This document shows, piece after piece, positions 1 through 12,089 of a stretch of 64,000 bases of DNA. This stretch comes from Nereocystis luetkeana (Eukaryota > Sar > Phaeophyceae > Laminariales > Laminariaceae): NCBI GenBank assembly GCA_031213475.1, contig JARUPZ010000012.1, forward strand, positions 11,118,727 through 11,182,726, given 5' to 3'. Position 1 is the first letter of the stretch; each line of letters begins with the position of its first letter. The notes beneath the pieces were generated by a model. The model worked only from the letters and a program-made list of their open reading frames with translations. It did not search any database and had not been told where the DNA came from. The translations under genes were made by a program, and so were the position numbers.

Positions 1-255
1 ATCATTGATTCCCACAGTTCATCATCTAGCTCTTTCAGGGCAGATAGTAACAGATCCCTGATCTGTATGATCTGTATGACCTATTAATAGCTCATGTTGC
101 CTGGTGGGAGCTTTTGAAAGATTTACACGGTCTACGTCATGTTTTCTGGGTTGGATCTGTACGACACAAATCTTGCACAACCTCCCCCACGGCAGGTGAG
201 AGACTATTATAGATGATCTATCTGATCTACCTGTAGATGATCTAGGCCACGATTC
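1..255 (+). repeat. Family G element (G1), possibly cut by the window edge
   Basis: Matches 6510-6775 over tttcagggcagatag, agctcatgttgcc, catgttttctgggttggatctgtac, cctgcacaacctc-like and ggcaggtgagag blocks, and ends in GATCTA-rich sequence. Confidence 0.7.
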
Positions 256-819
256 TCCGGAGGAGTGCACTCTTGGGTACCCGGGTACTAAACCTTGCTA
301 TGTTTGTCAAAACGGGGGGTACGTCCATATTATACACCGTTTCGAGCAATCCCACTACCTTGGGAAAATTCGTAACTTGTCGACCGGGGCCTAGGTACTG
401 CTGTGCTACCTGGTACCAAGGATGTGTTGGGGGGTGCACGGCGGCACCAATAGGTCTACGTAAGAATAGAGTCCCTCTTACTATCTTCGTGCAAAAGCTA
501 GGGAAACGGTTTTCGATGGGTATTGATATTAATATTATATAGTTATACAACACATAAAATAGATAACATTATTAAAAGTTCAGTAGATACATACTGCGTA
601 CCAGGCATGTACCTGGATAGGATGCTAGGGAAGTTTTATTCTTAATTTTTGGTTTCCCCTTGAACCGACCCCTTGCGCGTTTTTGCGGCCAAGGAATATG
701 TTTCTGTCTAGGAACAAGGATCACAACAGTGACCTAGTACTGTAGGGACTTGCGTGTACGTCGTGTATATTCTTGTTGTGCTGGATGTGGTGGGGTCGAA
801 AATAAAAGGTTTCGAGGCA

Positions 820-1060
820 ACTGTGAACAACAGCAGCACCAGCTACAGGACCAGCACCAACAACAACATCGACACCAACAGCACCGAAAAACACCAACAC
901 CAATACCAACAACAAAATCACGAACACCAACATCAACAACAAAATCACCACCATTACCACCAACAACAAAATCACCACCCCCACCACCACCACCAACAAC
1001 AAGAAAATCACCAACACCTACAACACTACGAAGAAGAACACCTCCACCATCACCAACGAA
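820..1060 (+). repeat. CAA/CAC-type triplet repeat
   Basis: Degenerate caacaccaa and caccaccac units. The His/Gln/Asn frame over it is compositional. Confidence 0.85.
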
Positions 1061-1940
1061 ATCACCGTTCACCTTTTGTCTCTTGAGCTCTTGCTGGATC
1101 AAGCTCTCCACAGGCGCCTTCCTCTTCCTCTCCTCCTCCTCCTCATCATCGACTGTAGCCCCACCAGCGCACGAGCATCAACCAACCATTGATGGGACGT
1201 GGGACACAGCAGCAGCATCAGCAGCAGGAAAAGATGGTTGATATACGGACCCTTTGGGCACAGCTTCGACGAGATGGTTGATATACGTACGACACGATAC
1301 AAAATATGAACTACCTGGTATTGATATTGCCTATTAATAATATATTCCCAATACACACTTGACACAGTCCGTACTCGTGGTTGAAGCTACGGCAGCAGCA
1401 GTACTCTACAGTTGTACGTGCAACCCATGAAAAATATTTCTTCATTTCTAAATACATGGACCCACACCACCGCCTGAATTCTGCAGCCTCAGCTTCAGTT
1501 CCGCTCGATAAAAGGGATGCCACATTGGGCGGGAAAATAAGGAGCGTTTATACATCAACATAATGACCAATCGTTTCTTAAATTTTCGGACAGAGTAGTA
1601 TATCTATCCTACATGAGGCCATACCAAACCCGTCGTGCGCACGACCCAAGTGTCACCGACGAAATCCTCGATCTCACGGCTAGTGTTAATTCTTTTGTTA
1701 ATGAGCCTAGGCACTTGAGCCTGGACATTTCCCCGAGTAAGGACGTAGCGAGGCGTTCCTATCACGGGGTGGCATAGTATTAATAATACACAGATATCAG
1801 AACCCACAAAAAATATGAGAACCATGCATGCTCTCAAGTTTACACAGCTACATTTGGTTCTGATTACTAAGTTCAACCACTTCATTGAAGTTAGAGCAAG
1901 TCGTAAACACTACTATTATAATACAAGGGACCGTAATGAA

Positions 1941-2056
1941 TACCTGGTAGGACCTACGGTACACACACAAACCTATGTATTTCCATATTTTTTATTTTTA
2001 CCAACTATATCAGGTCCTACCTGGTATTTACTATGGTGGCCCCCCGTAATAATACG
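1941..2056 (+). repeat. Family A element, decayed, with two TACCTGGTA additions (A0)
   Basis: The left end is eroded; the core and right end (to cccccgtaata) match family A. Relative to other copies, aaTAggacc has become aaTA-CCTGG-TAggacc at 1941, and tccTAtttac has become tccTA-CCTGG-TAtttac at 2018: two exact 7 bp additions. Confidence 0.7.
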
Positions 2057-2276
2057 AGGCAGAATTTGGGCTAAAAAACCGCGGTACTTTGTTCTGGGGT
2101 TTTCTGTGGGTGGGGAGGCCTGAGTTCATCATGGAATTTTCTCGGAATTATCTCAGCTGGAACGTGAAAAGTTGTACCTTGGGACGCAGTACAAGCGCTT
2201 ACCACTTATTCGAACGTACCAGGTATGGTTGAGGGTCACTCACTGTCAACAATACACGAACATGATCGCATTAAAA

Positions 2277-2293
2277 GCCTAACCCTAACCCTT
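2277..2293 (-). repeat. Short interstitial telomere-like repeat
   Basis: Two and a bit CCCTAA units fused to B1. Confidence 0.55.
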
Positions 2294-2378
2294 TGGGGAC
2301 CACAGTCCCGTTTTGGGGACAAAGTACTTGGAATTTGAGTGGTTTGTCCCCAAAACCGGGACTGCGGTTCTAAAGGGG
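2287..2378 (+). repeat. Family B palindromic element (B1)
   Basis: About 95 bp. Ends TTAACCCTTTTAG...CTAAAAGGGTTAA; arms contain GCAGTCCCGTTTTGGGGACA and its complement, with a short AT-rich loop (ACTTGGAATTTGAGT). No coding capacity. Here it is joined to a short telomere-like stretch on the left. Confidence 0.8.
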
Positions 2379-2790
2379 ACAAGCCACTCAGATCAGACCC
2401 AAGCAACCGTTGGTTGAAAAGAGTCCCCTTTTGTCTCGTACACGGTCTGTCCCAACCATCCGATCGAACCAGGGAAGGCTGAATGCGTGAATGCATTCTA
2501 CTGAGGCGAAGAGGTATATATACCCCCAACCATTGTCAGGGCTGGAAGTTGGCTGACAGTACGTTGCCGACTACAGCAGCAACTAATAAAAGTAATTGGC
2601 TACCAGGTAGGTAATTTCTGATAATTACGCGCGCGAACTACTACCTGGTATACTCATACCGGAGATATGCGTCGTTGTATCTGGTTGGCTCGGATAGTGA
2701 GTTTCTTTGTCAGCAAAAGTTGCCTGGTATCAAGTGACTTATTGAAGAGTTAGTTGATATACTTCGCCGCACCCAACTAGCGACAACAAC

Positions 2791-2900
2791 TATTACGGGG
2801 GACCATAGTCAATAGGACCTGTGGTATACACAAAAACCTACATGTTTAACCATTTCTAGTAACAAATATTTGGTCCTATTAACTATGGTCCCCCGTAATA
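2791..2900 (+). repeat. Family A palindromic element (A1)
   Basis: About 108 bp with long imperfect terminal inverted repeats starting TTACGGGGGACCATAGT and ending in the complement, flanked by TA on each side. The core contains AAAACCTA and the complementary-looking CAATATTTGGTCC. No coding capacity; a MITE-like element. Near full length. Confidence 0.85.
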
Positions 2901-3273
2901 GTCTTGAAATCCAGCAATCTCACAGCCTAACTACGAAGGAACATACCGGCATGTAGCACAGCAATGGTCCCTCCATCATATGGTGCCGGTATGATATGCG
3001 CCAGCCAACAACACTGGCACTATTATAGCGGCAACAGGCACTATTGGCACTACTCTGTTCACTGCCAAACCGGATACCCGTAATTCCATCTGCGCCAAGC
3101 TCATATAGCGGGCAGACGGCACTACTACCCAACCGGAGTATAGAAGGACCAATACTGCTGTCAACATGCTGCAGGGGGTTACATGCTTTTGGGGTCCATC
3201 GTGGTTCTGATTGTTACTACCTGGTAGTTAATATTGATATACTTCGTATATACTTATAGTTTGTATATATTAC

Positions 3274-3380
3274 TAATACGGGGGACCATAGTAAATAGGA
3301 CCATATATTGTTGGTAAAAATTGATAAATATATAGGGTTCATGTGTACCATAGGTCCTATTTACTATGGTCCCCGGTAAT
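3274..3380 (-). repeat. Family A element (A2)
   Basis: Full-length copy in reverse orientation of the core. A TACCAGGTA abuts its right end. Confidence 0.82.
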
Positions 3381-3596
3381 ACCAGGTACCAGTATACGTT
3401 ACTAGTATTTGTTACTATGCCCTCCTGTAATTGCTGCACAAGTTATTTTCGTCTACAGTATTAATATTGATAGTACAATAACGTCCCTCAACCAGTGTCG
3501 AATAAACTGTATAACCACGTAATCACGCAATTGAGACATAATCACGTGCTTCCCCCGATACAGTAACGAAGTATTAAAAAACTTACCAGGTATTGG

Positions 3597-3692
3597 TTAA
3601 CCCTTTTAGAACCGCAGTCCCGTTTTGGGGACAAACCAGTCAAATTTAGAGTAGTTGTCCCCAAATCGGGACTGCGGTTCTATAGGGGTTAA
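3597..3692 (+). repeat. Family B element (B2)
   Basis: Full-length copy with TTAA at both ends. Confidence 0.84.
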
Positions 3693-3712
3693 GGTATTAG
3701 AGCGCGCACTAC

Positions 3713-3828
3713 TATTACGGGGGACCATAGTAATTAGGACCAAATATTGTTACTAAAAATAGGTAAATATACCTGGTATAGCTTTTTGTGCGTACAGTAG
3801 GTCCTATTTACTATGGTCCCCTGTAATA
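3713..3828 (-). repeat. Family A element with a TACCTGGTA addition (A3)
   Basis: Full-length copy. Consensus aaataTAtagg reads aaataTA-CCTGG-TAtagc here (3770-3778), a 7 bp addition at a TA. Confidence 0.82.
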
Positions 3829-3985
3829 ACTGTAGTACGTATCAACCATTGCGTCGAACCCAAGTCAGAGGGTAAACACTGCTAGAGAGGGGCGGGCATG
3901 ACCACATGCCACATGCCACATGCGATTGTTAAGAATGTTCCACCACCCCACACGGACCAAACATGTTCGAACAAAAACATTCCAC

Positions 3986-4095
3986 TATTGCGGGGGATCA
4001 TAGTAAATAGGACCTAAGGTACACACAAAAAACCTACATATTTCCCTATTTTTCCCAACAATATTTGGTCATATTTACTATGGCCCCCCGCAATA
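3986..4095 (+). repeat. Family A element (A4)
   Basis: Full-length copy with TATTGCGGGGG and CCCCCGCAATA ends: both ends carry the same A-to-G type change, so the palindrome is kept. Confidence 0.8.
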
Positions 4096-4368
4096 TTACT
4101 TTTGTAGTACGTATTATTCGAGTACGAGGATGCACCGCGGGCGGTGCAAACTTTCAACGTCCCCGCTGCCACCCACACTATTTTTGAAAACAAAGAACGC
4201 TTCGAGGGGTGGTAGCGACGCTATAGACCGCGCTTTGATGCTGCACGCCAGCCTAGACCCAACTACTGTACAGCCTTTCGAGAGGTCGGGACAAAGTCTA
4301 CCGCCCCGGCACATGAGGCATCAAGCAAGAACTTTGGAGGCCACAATAACAAACAAACAAAAAAACGC

Positions 4369-4476
4369 CTAAACCTCTCTATAAGACCGCACTCCCATTT
4401 TCAGGACAATTGGGGACAAATTACTTGGAATTAGAGTAAGACATATGTTTGTGGAGAGTGCAGAGCTAAAAGGGTG
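4369..4476 (+). repeat. Family B element, decayed (B3)
   Basis: Left arm recognisable (accgcactcccattttcagg), right arm weak, ending ctaaaagggt. Confidence 0.6.
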
Positions 4477-4558
4477 AAGAGGAGTGCAACGATAGGGGGG
4501 TTTATACCTGGTATATTATACCACTACCTAAACATAATGTGACCCTTTTCACCTACTA

Positions 4559-5003
4559 AGGCTGTTTCCTATGCGGTTCGATTTCGAGCTTCAGATTTGT
4601 ATTTTTCGATCTCAAAAACGAATGACCCTGCTTATGCAGTCGAAATATGCAAAATCTGACCGGAATTTTTTCGATTCGAGAATCCGATGACCCAAGTCGT
4701 CGGATTTTGGCCCAAAATCCGACGACCTGGGTCATCAGATTTTCAAATCGAAAAATGGGATGCTCTCTAAATTCAAGATGTTATCCATGACAGCAAACAG
4801 CAGCAGAACGATCGATGAGTTGGAAGGTTACACAGCTGTATAGCGGCGTCGCTTCGCGCCCGACGCTCGGGCGGCGGGCGGCGCGACCCTCCGTGGCCAG
4901 ACGTCAGTCGCCTGGCGCGGGCTCGGGCCTAGAGACCAAGAGAAGCGCACTCGGCACGCACCTCTCCGTGGATACGTACGAGTACTTGTACGTACACTGC
5001 TGT

Positions 5004-5038
<35 letters not shown>

Positions 5039-5359
5039 CAGTCAAAACATGGGACCCAAAATACCAAGACAGGTGGCTTTAGCGCACTCGCCACGTCTCT
5101 TCGCCGCCAGACCAGAGATGGTCAGCCTTGGCTCGGACGCTTGGGTCCTACGCACAGTGCAGCGCACCCAGCGCGTCTCTTCGCGGCGCCAAACCACAAA
5201 AACAGCAGTTGGTCTCTGCGTTTGCTCAAATCTCTACACACACAATAAATCTGATTTTTCCGCATAGGAAGGCTGTTTCGATTTGCCAACTTCACATCTG
5301 AAAAGGCGATCGGGCCAAAATCTGAAGCTCAAAAATCGAACCGCATAGGAAACGGCCTA
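4559..5359. mobile_element. ~800 bp element with ~45 bp terminal inverted repeats
   Basis: The left end (AGGCTGTTTCCTATGCGGTT and on to CGATTTCGAGCTTCAGATTT) is the inverted complement of the right end (AGGCCGTTTCCTATGCGGTT, CGATTTTTGAGCTTCAGATT). Inside are a ~55 bp hairpin at 4684-4738 (two copies of a CCGATGACC..GTCGTCGGAT arm), a (CAG)n run at about 5007-5036 and a GC-rich open frame (4815-5267) without recognised motifs. Probably a non-autonomous DNA transposon; the target duplication could not be defined. Confidence 0.75.
4684..4738. repeat. Hairpin in the 800 bp element
   Basis: Two arms of about 25 bp (ccgatgacccaagtcgtcgg and its near-perfect complement ccgacgacctgggtcatc.g) separated by a short ggccc-containing loop. 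Confidence 0.75.
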
Positions 5360-5612
5360 ATGTACAAAATTTCACCTACCAATGTACAAAATGCCCTCCA
5401 ATTTGGGGACAGAGTGGAGTTTTTTTTTTCGCGATGTGTTTTTTTCAGACCGACCGGGCTCGGGGCACCACCTACGTTTTTCGAAATGATTCGGGGCATG
5501 GCTATACGGGACAGGGGATTTGTTCATGAGTTGCGCCTTTCGTTTACTCGAGTAAAACCCCCCACAAAAATCAGGCGATACGTCTACCGTAGCACCAGTC
5601 TTTGCACCCTTT

Positions 5613-5721
5613 TATTACGGGGGGCTAAAGCAAATAGGACCTACGGTATACATAAAAACCTATATATTTGCCTATTTTTCCTAAAAATATTTGGTCCTAT
5701 TTACTGTGGCCCCCCGTAATA
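5613..5721 (+). repeat. Family A element (A5)
   Basis: Full-length copy; left end slightly altered (ggggctaaagcaaatagg). Confidence 0.82.
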
Positions 5722-5749
5722 GTAGTGCAGTGTAGATGTACCCCTAAAG

Positions 5750-5805
5750 ATGACACTAATTCCAAGTGTTTTGCCCCCACAATGGGACTGCAGCACTAAA
5801 AGGGA
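5750..5805 (+). repeat. Family B half element (B4)
   Basis: Only the right arm remains (ttgcccccacaatgggactg to ctaaaaggg). Confidence 0.6.
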
Positions 5806-5987
5806 CAACTACAGTAGCCCTATTAATAGTGTCATCTTAGCCCATACCCAAAAAGTGCGTTGGAGCGTGACGCATCAGGGCGGAGTGAGTGCCTTCGAGG
5901 GTGCGCGTCAAGCTAGACTGCGTTGATCATGATCATGATCACGACAATGATGATGGCGTTCTCACATTACCTCGTTTCCCTGAAACC

Positions 5988-6096
5988 TATTACGGGGGAC
6001 CATAGTTAATAGGACCAAATATTGTGAGTAAAAATGGTTTAATATATAGGTTTTTATGTGTACCATAGGTCCTATTAACTATGGTCCCCCGTAATA
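5988..6096 (-). repeat. Family A element (A6)
   Basis: Near-consensus full-length copy flanked by TA. Confidence 0.85.
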
Positions 6097-6336
6097 GGCG
6101 GCGGTCGCAACGCAGACTTACAAACAAAAAAGGGATGTCTCCACGGAAGAAAACAGTACGTACGTACGGAAGGGAACGGCACTACCTACTGCAATAAAGC
6201 GAGTAGCCAGCTGTGGTGCACCATCGCGTGTGCATGCTTCGGAGCGGCCTGGCGCCATCTCAAACGCAGCTTACACCACCAAAGAACGGAGACAACAACA
6301 ATGTGCTCGTTGGCGTTCGCTATTTTTAATGGTCGC

Positions 6337-6500
6337 GCTAAAGGGCCGCAGTCCCGTTTTGGGGACAAAACACTTTGGAATTGGAGTGGTTTGCCCCCAA
6401 AATGGGACTGCAGTCCCGTAAGGGTTATTAATAACCCTTTTAGGACTGACCACTCAAATTTCGAGTAGTTTTCCCCCCAAAAGGGACTGCGGTCGTATGT
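6337..6500 (+). repeat. Two abutting family B elements (B5, B6)
   Basis: B5 (6337-6425) and a B6 of which the right end is lost (6432-6500) are joined through a TATTAATA. Confidence 0.72.
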
Positions 6501-6509
6501 TTCGCACCT

Positions 6510-6775
6510 CGGACAGACGATCGATACCCACAGTCCATGACCTGTACACATGTTTCAGGGCAGAGAGATAATCTATTCCCGATCTTGCATGGTACATACG
6601 AAGTATTACTCTTGAGCTCATGTTGCCCAGTTGGAGCGTACAAATCCGCCTGATCTAGAGAGTAGCGCATGTTTTCCTCGACTGGATCTGTACTGTACAG
6701 ATCCTGCACAACCTCGTACAACGACAGGCGGGGAACAATCAGTAGGTCATCTATAGTAGATCATTATGGTATGTG
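6510..6775 (+). repeat. Family G element (G2)
   Basis: Second copy of the same ~260 bp repeat, with tttcagggcagagagataat, gagctcatgttgccc and atcctgcacaacctcgtac. Confidence 0.7.
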
Positions 6776-6810
6776 TAGACAATTATATTTCCGAGGCGTG
6801 GAAGGTAAGG

Positions 6811-6965
6811 TTTACACCGCTCGTGGCGGTGCAAAAGTTTTTTACCCCGCTCGTAGCGGCGCAAAAGGTGTTTTACCCCGCTCGTGGAGGCGCAAAAAGT
6901 GTTTTATCCCGCTCGTGGCGGCATAAAAGTTTTTTACACCGCTCGTGGCGGCACAATTTTTCCAC
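6811..6965 (+). repeat. Five ~32 bp tandem units with a mini stem-loop
   Basis: Each unit has ccgctcgtggcgg (stem CCGC/GCGG) followed by cAAAAg-ttttt. Units vary inside the loop more than in the stem. Too few and without unique spacers, so not CRISPR. Confidence 0.8.
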
Positions 6966-7410
6966 ACCATGTAGCGTGACGCGGTGCATCCATCATTTTT
7001 TTTTTTTAATCCCCACATGGACAATGACATCTTTCTTCGTCAGATAGTACCCGCGACGGAGTTCTCCTATTTGTGTATCTGACTCGCTAGCCACCGCGGA
7101 GTCTTGCGCTCGGCCCATCTGACTGGCACGTTAATAATAGTGGCTCGGATTGTGCCTACGTTTGTCACCATAAACTAAAACATTCGAAAACAAAAAGTTA
7201 TTGTCAGGGGGCTTACGTCCTCCACGCCCAGCTAAAAACTACCAGGTAGGCGCGAAGCCCAGCCGACTCACAGGCCTAGCTAGCGACAGCGGCAAAACCG
7301 CTAGACCACAGAAAGAGAGAGAGTCGCCTTGTATTCCTTCGTAGAATTACATGGTATACCGGTATCAATACTGATATATACAAGACAGCAGCAAGTACTC
7401 CGTGTGACAC

Positions 7411-7507
7411 TTAACCCCTTGGAGTACAGGAGTCCCGTTTTGGGGACGAAACCAGTCGAATTCCACGTACTTTGTCCCCAAAAAGGGGCTGCGGTCTGAA
7501 CGGGTTG
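7411..7507 (+). repeat. Family B element (B7)
   Basis: Full-length copy, ends slightly diverged. Confidence 0.8.
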
Positions 7508-7534
7508 AGACAAAACACATATTCCCTGAGCTGA

Positions 7535-7745
7535 ATTTCTCCAAAACTCGAAAACTACGTGCAGGGGGCAGCATACATACACAAGCGAAAACGGTGGTGG
7601 CTGATCTCGTCGAGACATTTCGACACGCAGACGCATCGCATCGGCCCCGGTGTTTGCGCATTCCATCTTCTCGAAAAAACAACGTTGGGAATTCGTCCGA
7701 GGGGGTGTGTTATCCTATCACCCTAGTGTGATACGTTAGTGTTAC
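7535..7745 (+). repeat. Family C element (C1)
   Basis: A ~190 bp repeat ending in gtccgagggggtgtgttatc and the inverted repeat TATCACCCTAGTGTGATA. The upstream part (ttctccaaaac... ctcgtcgagac) matches C6. Confidence 0.65.
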
Positions 7746-9349
7746 ACGCTATTATAATAGTGTCAACCAACCCCTTGCGGCTTCAGAGTGAAAAGGCGTC
7801 GAAAATGAAGGCGATGACGATTGACCGTCTCGGCAAGGAGATGCTCCTTCGACTACAGCAGCTACAGTATCAAATTCGGCGCAAATCGAAAAGCGGTGGG
7901 GAGTGGGAATGCTGAACCCTAGCCCTGCGCGATATCGTAAAATACATCATGAGTCATGTGTGACATGTAACACGTACATTATACCAGGTATGGACATACC
8001 TGGTACTGTATATACTGTACTTGCATACATACGTGACGGCGGGAAGACGGGACAATACCTGTGACTGACCACGGCTAAATATCATACGTACTGGCTTCAA
8101 GACCTTTCCTATCGCAGAGCTTGTTTCCCATCATTTTCAATATTTTTTTCGCGCAAGTTTTCAATCGTCCAGATTTTCCTTTTTTTTCCAAATATGTGAA
8201 ATTTAACTTTCCTGATATTTTGGCTGCCCAAGAATTTTACAAATTATGACAGAACGCCTCATGCAATTCTGTTTTTTATTCCAAACTTTGGAAATTCGAG
8301 GGGGGAAAAGTCTCCGACAAGAAAAGGCCCTTTGTGAGTCCAGAAAGCCGTCTGGTCGTCGTGGACAACAAAACCTCGTATGTACCATGTATGTATGTGT
8401 GTATATATGTATGTATGAATATTTTAGTTGGGAAAAAATGACCCCGAGTTATTTTCTTCGCCCGCTTCCTCCTTCTCCCTCCCTCCCTCCCTCCCTCGTG
8501 CTACTCGTACTACTCAGATCCAGTGCTGCAGTTGCGCCTTACATTTTATCACGAGGAGAGTGCAGCGCTTGTTTCCTTCGTCGAATAGCGTCTAATTGTG
8601 CTACAGGTATAAATATGTACCTGGTATGTGCGAGTTCAGCTGGAAAATCCGTAAAAGCGATGATTGAACAAAAAAACATGAAAAATTGAAGGGAAAGTAA
8701 TCCAGCAGCTTGTCAGTTTTTTTCTTGTCGCGGAATACATTTTACTAGCGCCAAAGAGCCCTCGTGCCTTTTCGCTAATACCGCACTGCCTCTAAATTAT
8801 TAACCGGGTATTAATACGAAGTTCCTTCAGTTCAGTGAGCTTACGTATGATATACAAGGTACTCGTACAGCTGGGTACTCGAAGAGGATACGCGAGAAAC
8901 ACGGGCCCGTTAAGATATGAAAAGTTACCTGCTTACAACACTTCCTTACGAGAGGGCACGATAATGTCTCAATGTCTCAACATCTATCAGTAGGTAAAAT
9001 GCGCACCATAACATGAATTATTACGTCGAAATCTTCGATCTCCCGGCTGATCGTTTTTTTTAATAATTTTACACATCATCCATCCACTTACCATGTATAC
9101 AAATAATAATAATAATACGTACTGGTACATGAGGTACTGGTACCCGGCACGTTTGCATTTCACTTTCTATTAATAGTCCGCCCTCATTATGGTCAGTGTT
9201 GGGATGTCGCGACTATTAAATAATATTCGCTCGTACTATCTTTTTGTTTGCCCTGTCTCACACGCCTGCGACCACAGCAGTATTTGCAGGAGAATTGTAG
9301 GCACCTTTCATAGCAGTATCAACATAATAAAGACTCAGCACGGGCACTA
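7746..9349. other. No gene seen
   Basis: AT-rich DNA with a 147-codon frame (8246-8689) that crosses a CCCT repeat and a TATG repeat and looks compositional. Only dispersed TACCWGGTA and TATTAATA words and a family H block (9024-9070) are recognisable. Confidence 0.6.
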
Positions 9350-9454
9350 TTAACCCTTTTAGTACTGCATTCCCATTGTCGGGACGATTGGGGACAAAAT
9401 ACTTGGAGTTTGACAGGTTTGCCCCCAAAACGGGACTGCGGTTCTAAAGGGGTT
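9350..9454 (+). repeat. Family B element (B8)
   Basis: Full-length copy with an 8-10 bp insertion in the left arm (gggacgattggggac). Confidence 0.8.
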
Positions 9455-10760
9455 CATAGCTGGGTGGAAATAGCTCTAATAACGGTTTCATGTCCAAAGT
9501 GAAGGCAGGGCAGCACACACAGCAGACACACTGCTGTACGCCTGCCTGCCCTCTGGCGACAACAGCAACGCCAACACCACTATTGATACAAGCAGCAGTA
9601 GACTACTGCTATACCCCTACTGCTATACCCGGTACCTCGTACACGACAAACACACGGCGGCACACAGCACTGCTGTACTTCTACGCATAATATCCTCCCA
9701 AAAAACCCGAGCACATTCCAGAGTTGAAGCAAAAGGAACACAGAGCGTACAGACGAAACACAACACAAAATATGGAGACACGGGGGGACTGAAATGTACC
9801 AGGTATCACGTCATTCGCCGATCACCTGAGACTACTCGCCGCGAGACAAAACGACAACATGCCAGTAACACGTTGTTATGGACGTCAGAGCCGACCTTCT
9901 CCGGAACTACAACTGCTGTAGTAAGATAATAGGGGAGGCACACACGATGAAGACCATGGCCTTCGAAAGACCTCGTCGGGATATTTCCATCAATGATATC
10001 ACACCAAGTATCGTATGTACGTTATTGTCGTATTTTATCTATTAATAGAGGAGTAGAAGCATCAGCCGACCAAGGGCACTCTCCTCGTTGTGGACGAAAG
10101 CAGCTTTGAAATTCGTGCGAGGAGGTGTGTTATCTTGCGTGTCTGATACCGTTGTATTATACGTACGGTAGACCATCGATTATTATCTATCCAGATCCAC
10201 ATATCCAATAGCATTCGGAGATGGAGCTTTGCTTGTGCACTACCGGTATGTTGTACGTGTGAAACTGATACGAGTACAGCTATTATAGCTGTAGCATTAC
10301 ATCATACACGACACACATTATACGTTTGTGATATGGTTTCGATTATTTACGGGCAGGCTTACACCGCTGCCTATGTTCTGTTTTCTGTACTGATTACCTG
10401 ATCATTGATTACGAGTGTGGGGATTCAAGGGCTGCACTCCTGTAGTGCGTACATATCATATTACTGTTACTTGAAACTACGGTCAACTTCAGGTGCATGT
10501 ACGCACAGCGGTGAAGGACTATAACGATTAAAACGTCTCGGATGCATTATATCCCGATTGTTTGGCGAAGCTTACACGGTATTCCCAGGTGTATTACAAA
10601 TTACAAGCACACCAGTGCAACACCCCAGACAACACAACAACCCCAGGCACGAATTTCGGAGCCGATTATATTTCTCCGGAACATGCCTTGAGGCACACGC
10701 AGCGAAAAAAGTTGGCTTTGGCAAAAGGCCGATCTAATAAAGTCACAGACGCGTCGGTCG
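9455..10760. other. No gene seen
   Basis: Mixed intergenic DNA with a family C fragment. The frame at 10562-10837 partly overlaps a family C repeat and is not counted as a gene. Confidence 0.55.
10100..10160 (+). repeat. Family C fragment (C2)
   Basis: Contains tttgaaattcgtgcgaggag and gtgtgttatc; the hairpin end is eroded. Confidence 0.5.
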
Positions 10761-10885
10761 GCGTTTCCACTCTCCTCCCCATTGTTGAGAGCAAACCAGC
10801 CTTGAAGGGGGTGCGATATCCTATCACCCTAGTGTGATAGTGTTATACGGTCTATCATAGTGATATCCCGTCACCCCTGTGATAC
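10760..10885 (+). repeat. Family C element (C3)
   Basis: Contains ctcctccccattgttgagag, a cagccttgaagggggtg block and TATCACCCTAGTGTGATA, then a second TATCAT...GTGATA half. Confidence 0.65.
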
Positions 10886-10959
10886 GGTCAAGTCTAGAGG
10901 ATGAACCAACAATCACCATTCCTGAAAGCGCCAGTTGCCGGGCCGTGAATTTTGCTAGC

Positions 10960-11050
10960 ATTTTAGGACTGCAGTCCCGTTTTCGGGACAAATTACCCTC
11001 AATATAAGTGTCTAGTCCCCAAAACGGGACAGCAGGAGTAAAAGGGTTAA
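10960..11050 (+). repeat. Family B element (B9)
   Basis: Left TTAACCC lost; right end aaaagggttaa intact. Confidence 0.78.
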
Positions 11051-11593
11051 GAACGAACAAGGCAGCAGGTGCAACGATAACTTACTCGCCCAAGTTCTGC
11101 CGCGCGGTGTTCGCTCTTCTGAAACATTGTTTTCCTGAGAGGAACCTCCGCTCCGCCCAACTTCTCCAGCTTCATCCCTTTCGGAACTCGAACAATCCGG
11201 GGTTTACATACCGTGGCAGGCTTTTCCCCTTCTGCGGCACGCGCCTTCCTTTTTATCGCGAGAGCAAGTGGAGTGCTCAGCATTTCTCACTCGGAGTATG
11301 AAGTATACTGGGGGCGTCTGTTCAAAACACTGAACCGACCATCAGCATATTTATTTAGCACCTCGGTTTTCTCGGCGACAACACAGCTGGAATCTTGCAT
11401 TGTTTCGCGTCTGTCGGTAAGTATCAAGCTCCGGATCAGCCGCCTTGCTTATCTCGGGTAGCCGTCGATCGCTTCTGCTTCTTACATGTCTTGTTTCTAG
11501 TCTTGTTTGCCCATTTCGAGCCGTGTTTCTTGATATCCAACTCCCTTCATGTCTTGACAATTTGAGCGTTTTCTTGTTCGTTTCTCAATATAC

Positions 11594-11702
11594 TATTACG
11601 GGGGACCATAGTTAACAGGACCTATGGTACACATAAAAACCTATATGTTTAAACATTTTTACTAACAATATTTGACCCTGTTGACTATGGCCCCCCGTAA
11701 TA
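11594..11702 (+). repeat. Family A element (A7)
   Basis: Full-length copy of the subgroup with AGTTAACAGG in the terminal repeat. Confidence 0.84.
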
Positions 11703-11779
11703 TGCTGCTGTTTACACAACTCGTTGCACTACGCAGCAGTATCTCTGCGTGGTGGTTTCGTGATCACGGACCTTGTACC

Positions 11780-12080
11780 CCTGCAGGATACAGAATCGGC
11801 ACGGACGCTGGGAGTGCTACAGCACAGTATATGTAGACGGGAAACAAGGACGGTTTAACGTGAAGGTACCCCTGCAGGATAAAGAATCGGCACGGACACT
11901 GGGAGTGCTACAGCACATACAGCACAGTAGATGTAGACGGGAAACAAGGACGGTTTAACGTGAAGGTAGCCCTGCAGGATAAAGAATCGGCGCGGACACT
12001 GGGAGTGCTACAGCACATACAGCACAGTAGATGTAGACGGGAAACAAGGACGCTTTAACGTGAAGGACACGCAAACAAAA
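11780..12080 (+). repeat. Family F, three tandem units of ~94 bp
   Basis: Each unit runs from cccctgcaggatacagaatc through cggacactgggagtgctaca to aggacggtttaacgtgaagg. The last two differ from the first by a 10 bp duplication (cacatacag). Confidence 0.85.
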
Positions 12081-12089
12081 ATGGAAGCA

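Noticed and set aside
750..1241. 163-codon frame with Thr/Pro/Gln repeats
   Set aside because: Encoded by the CAA/CAC triplet repeat; two other frames stay open for the same reason.
6811..6965. CRISPR-like array
   Set aside because: Direct tandem units without unique spacers, in eukaryotic DNA.
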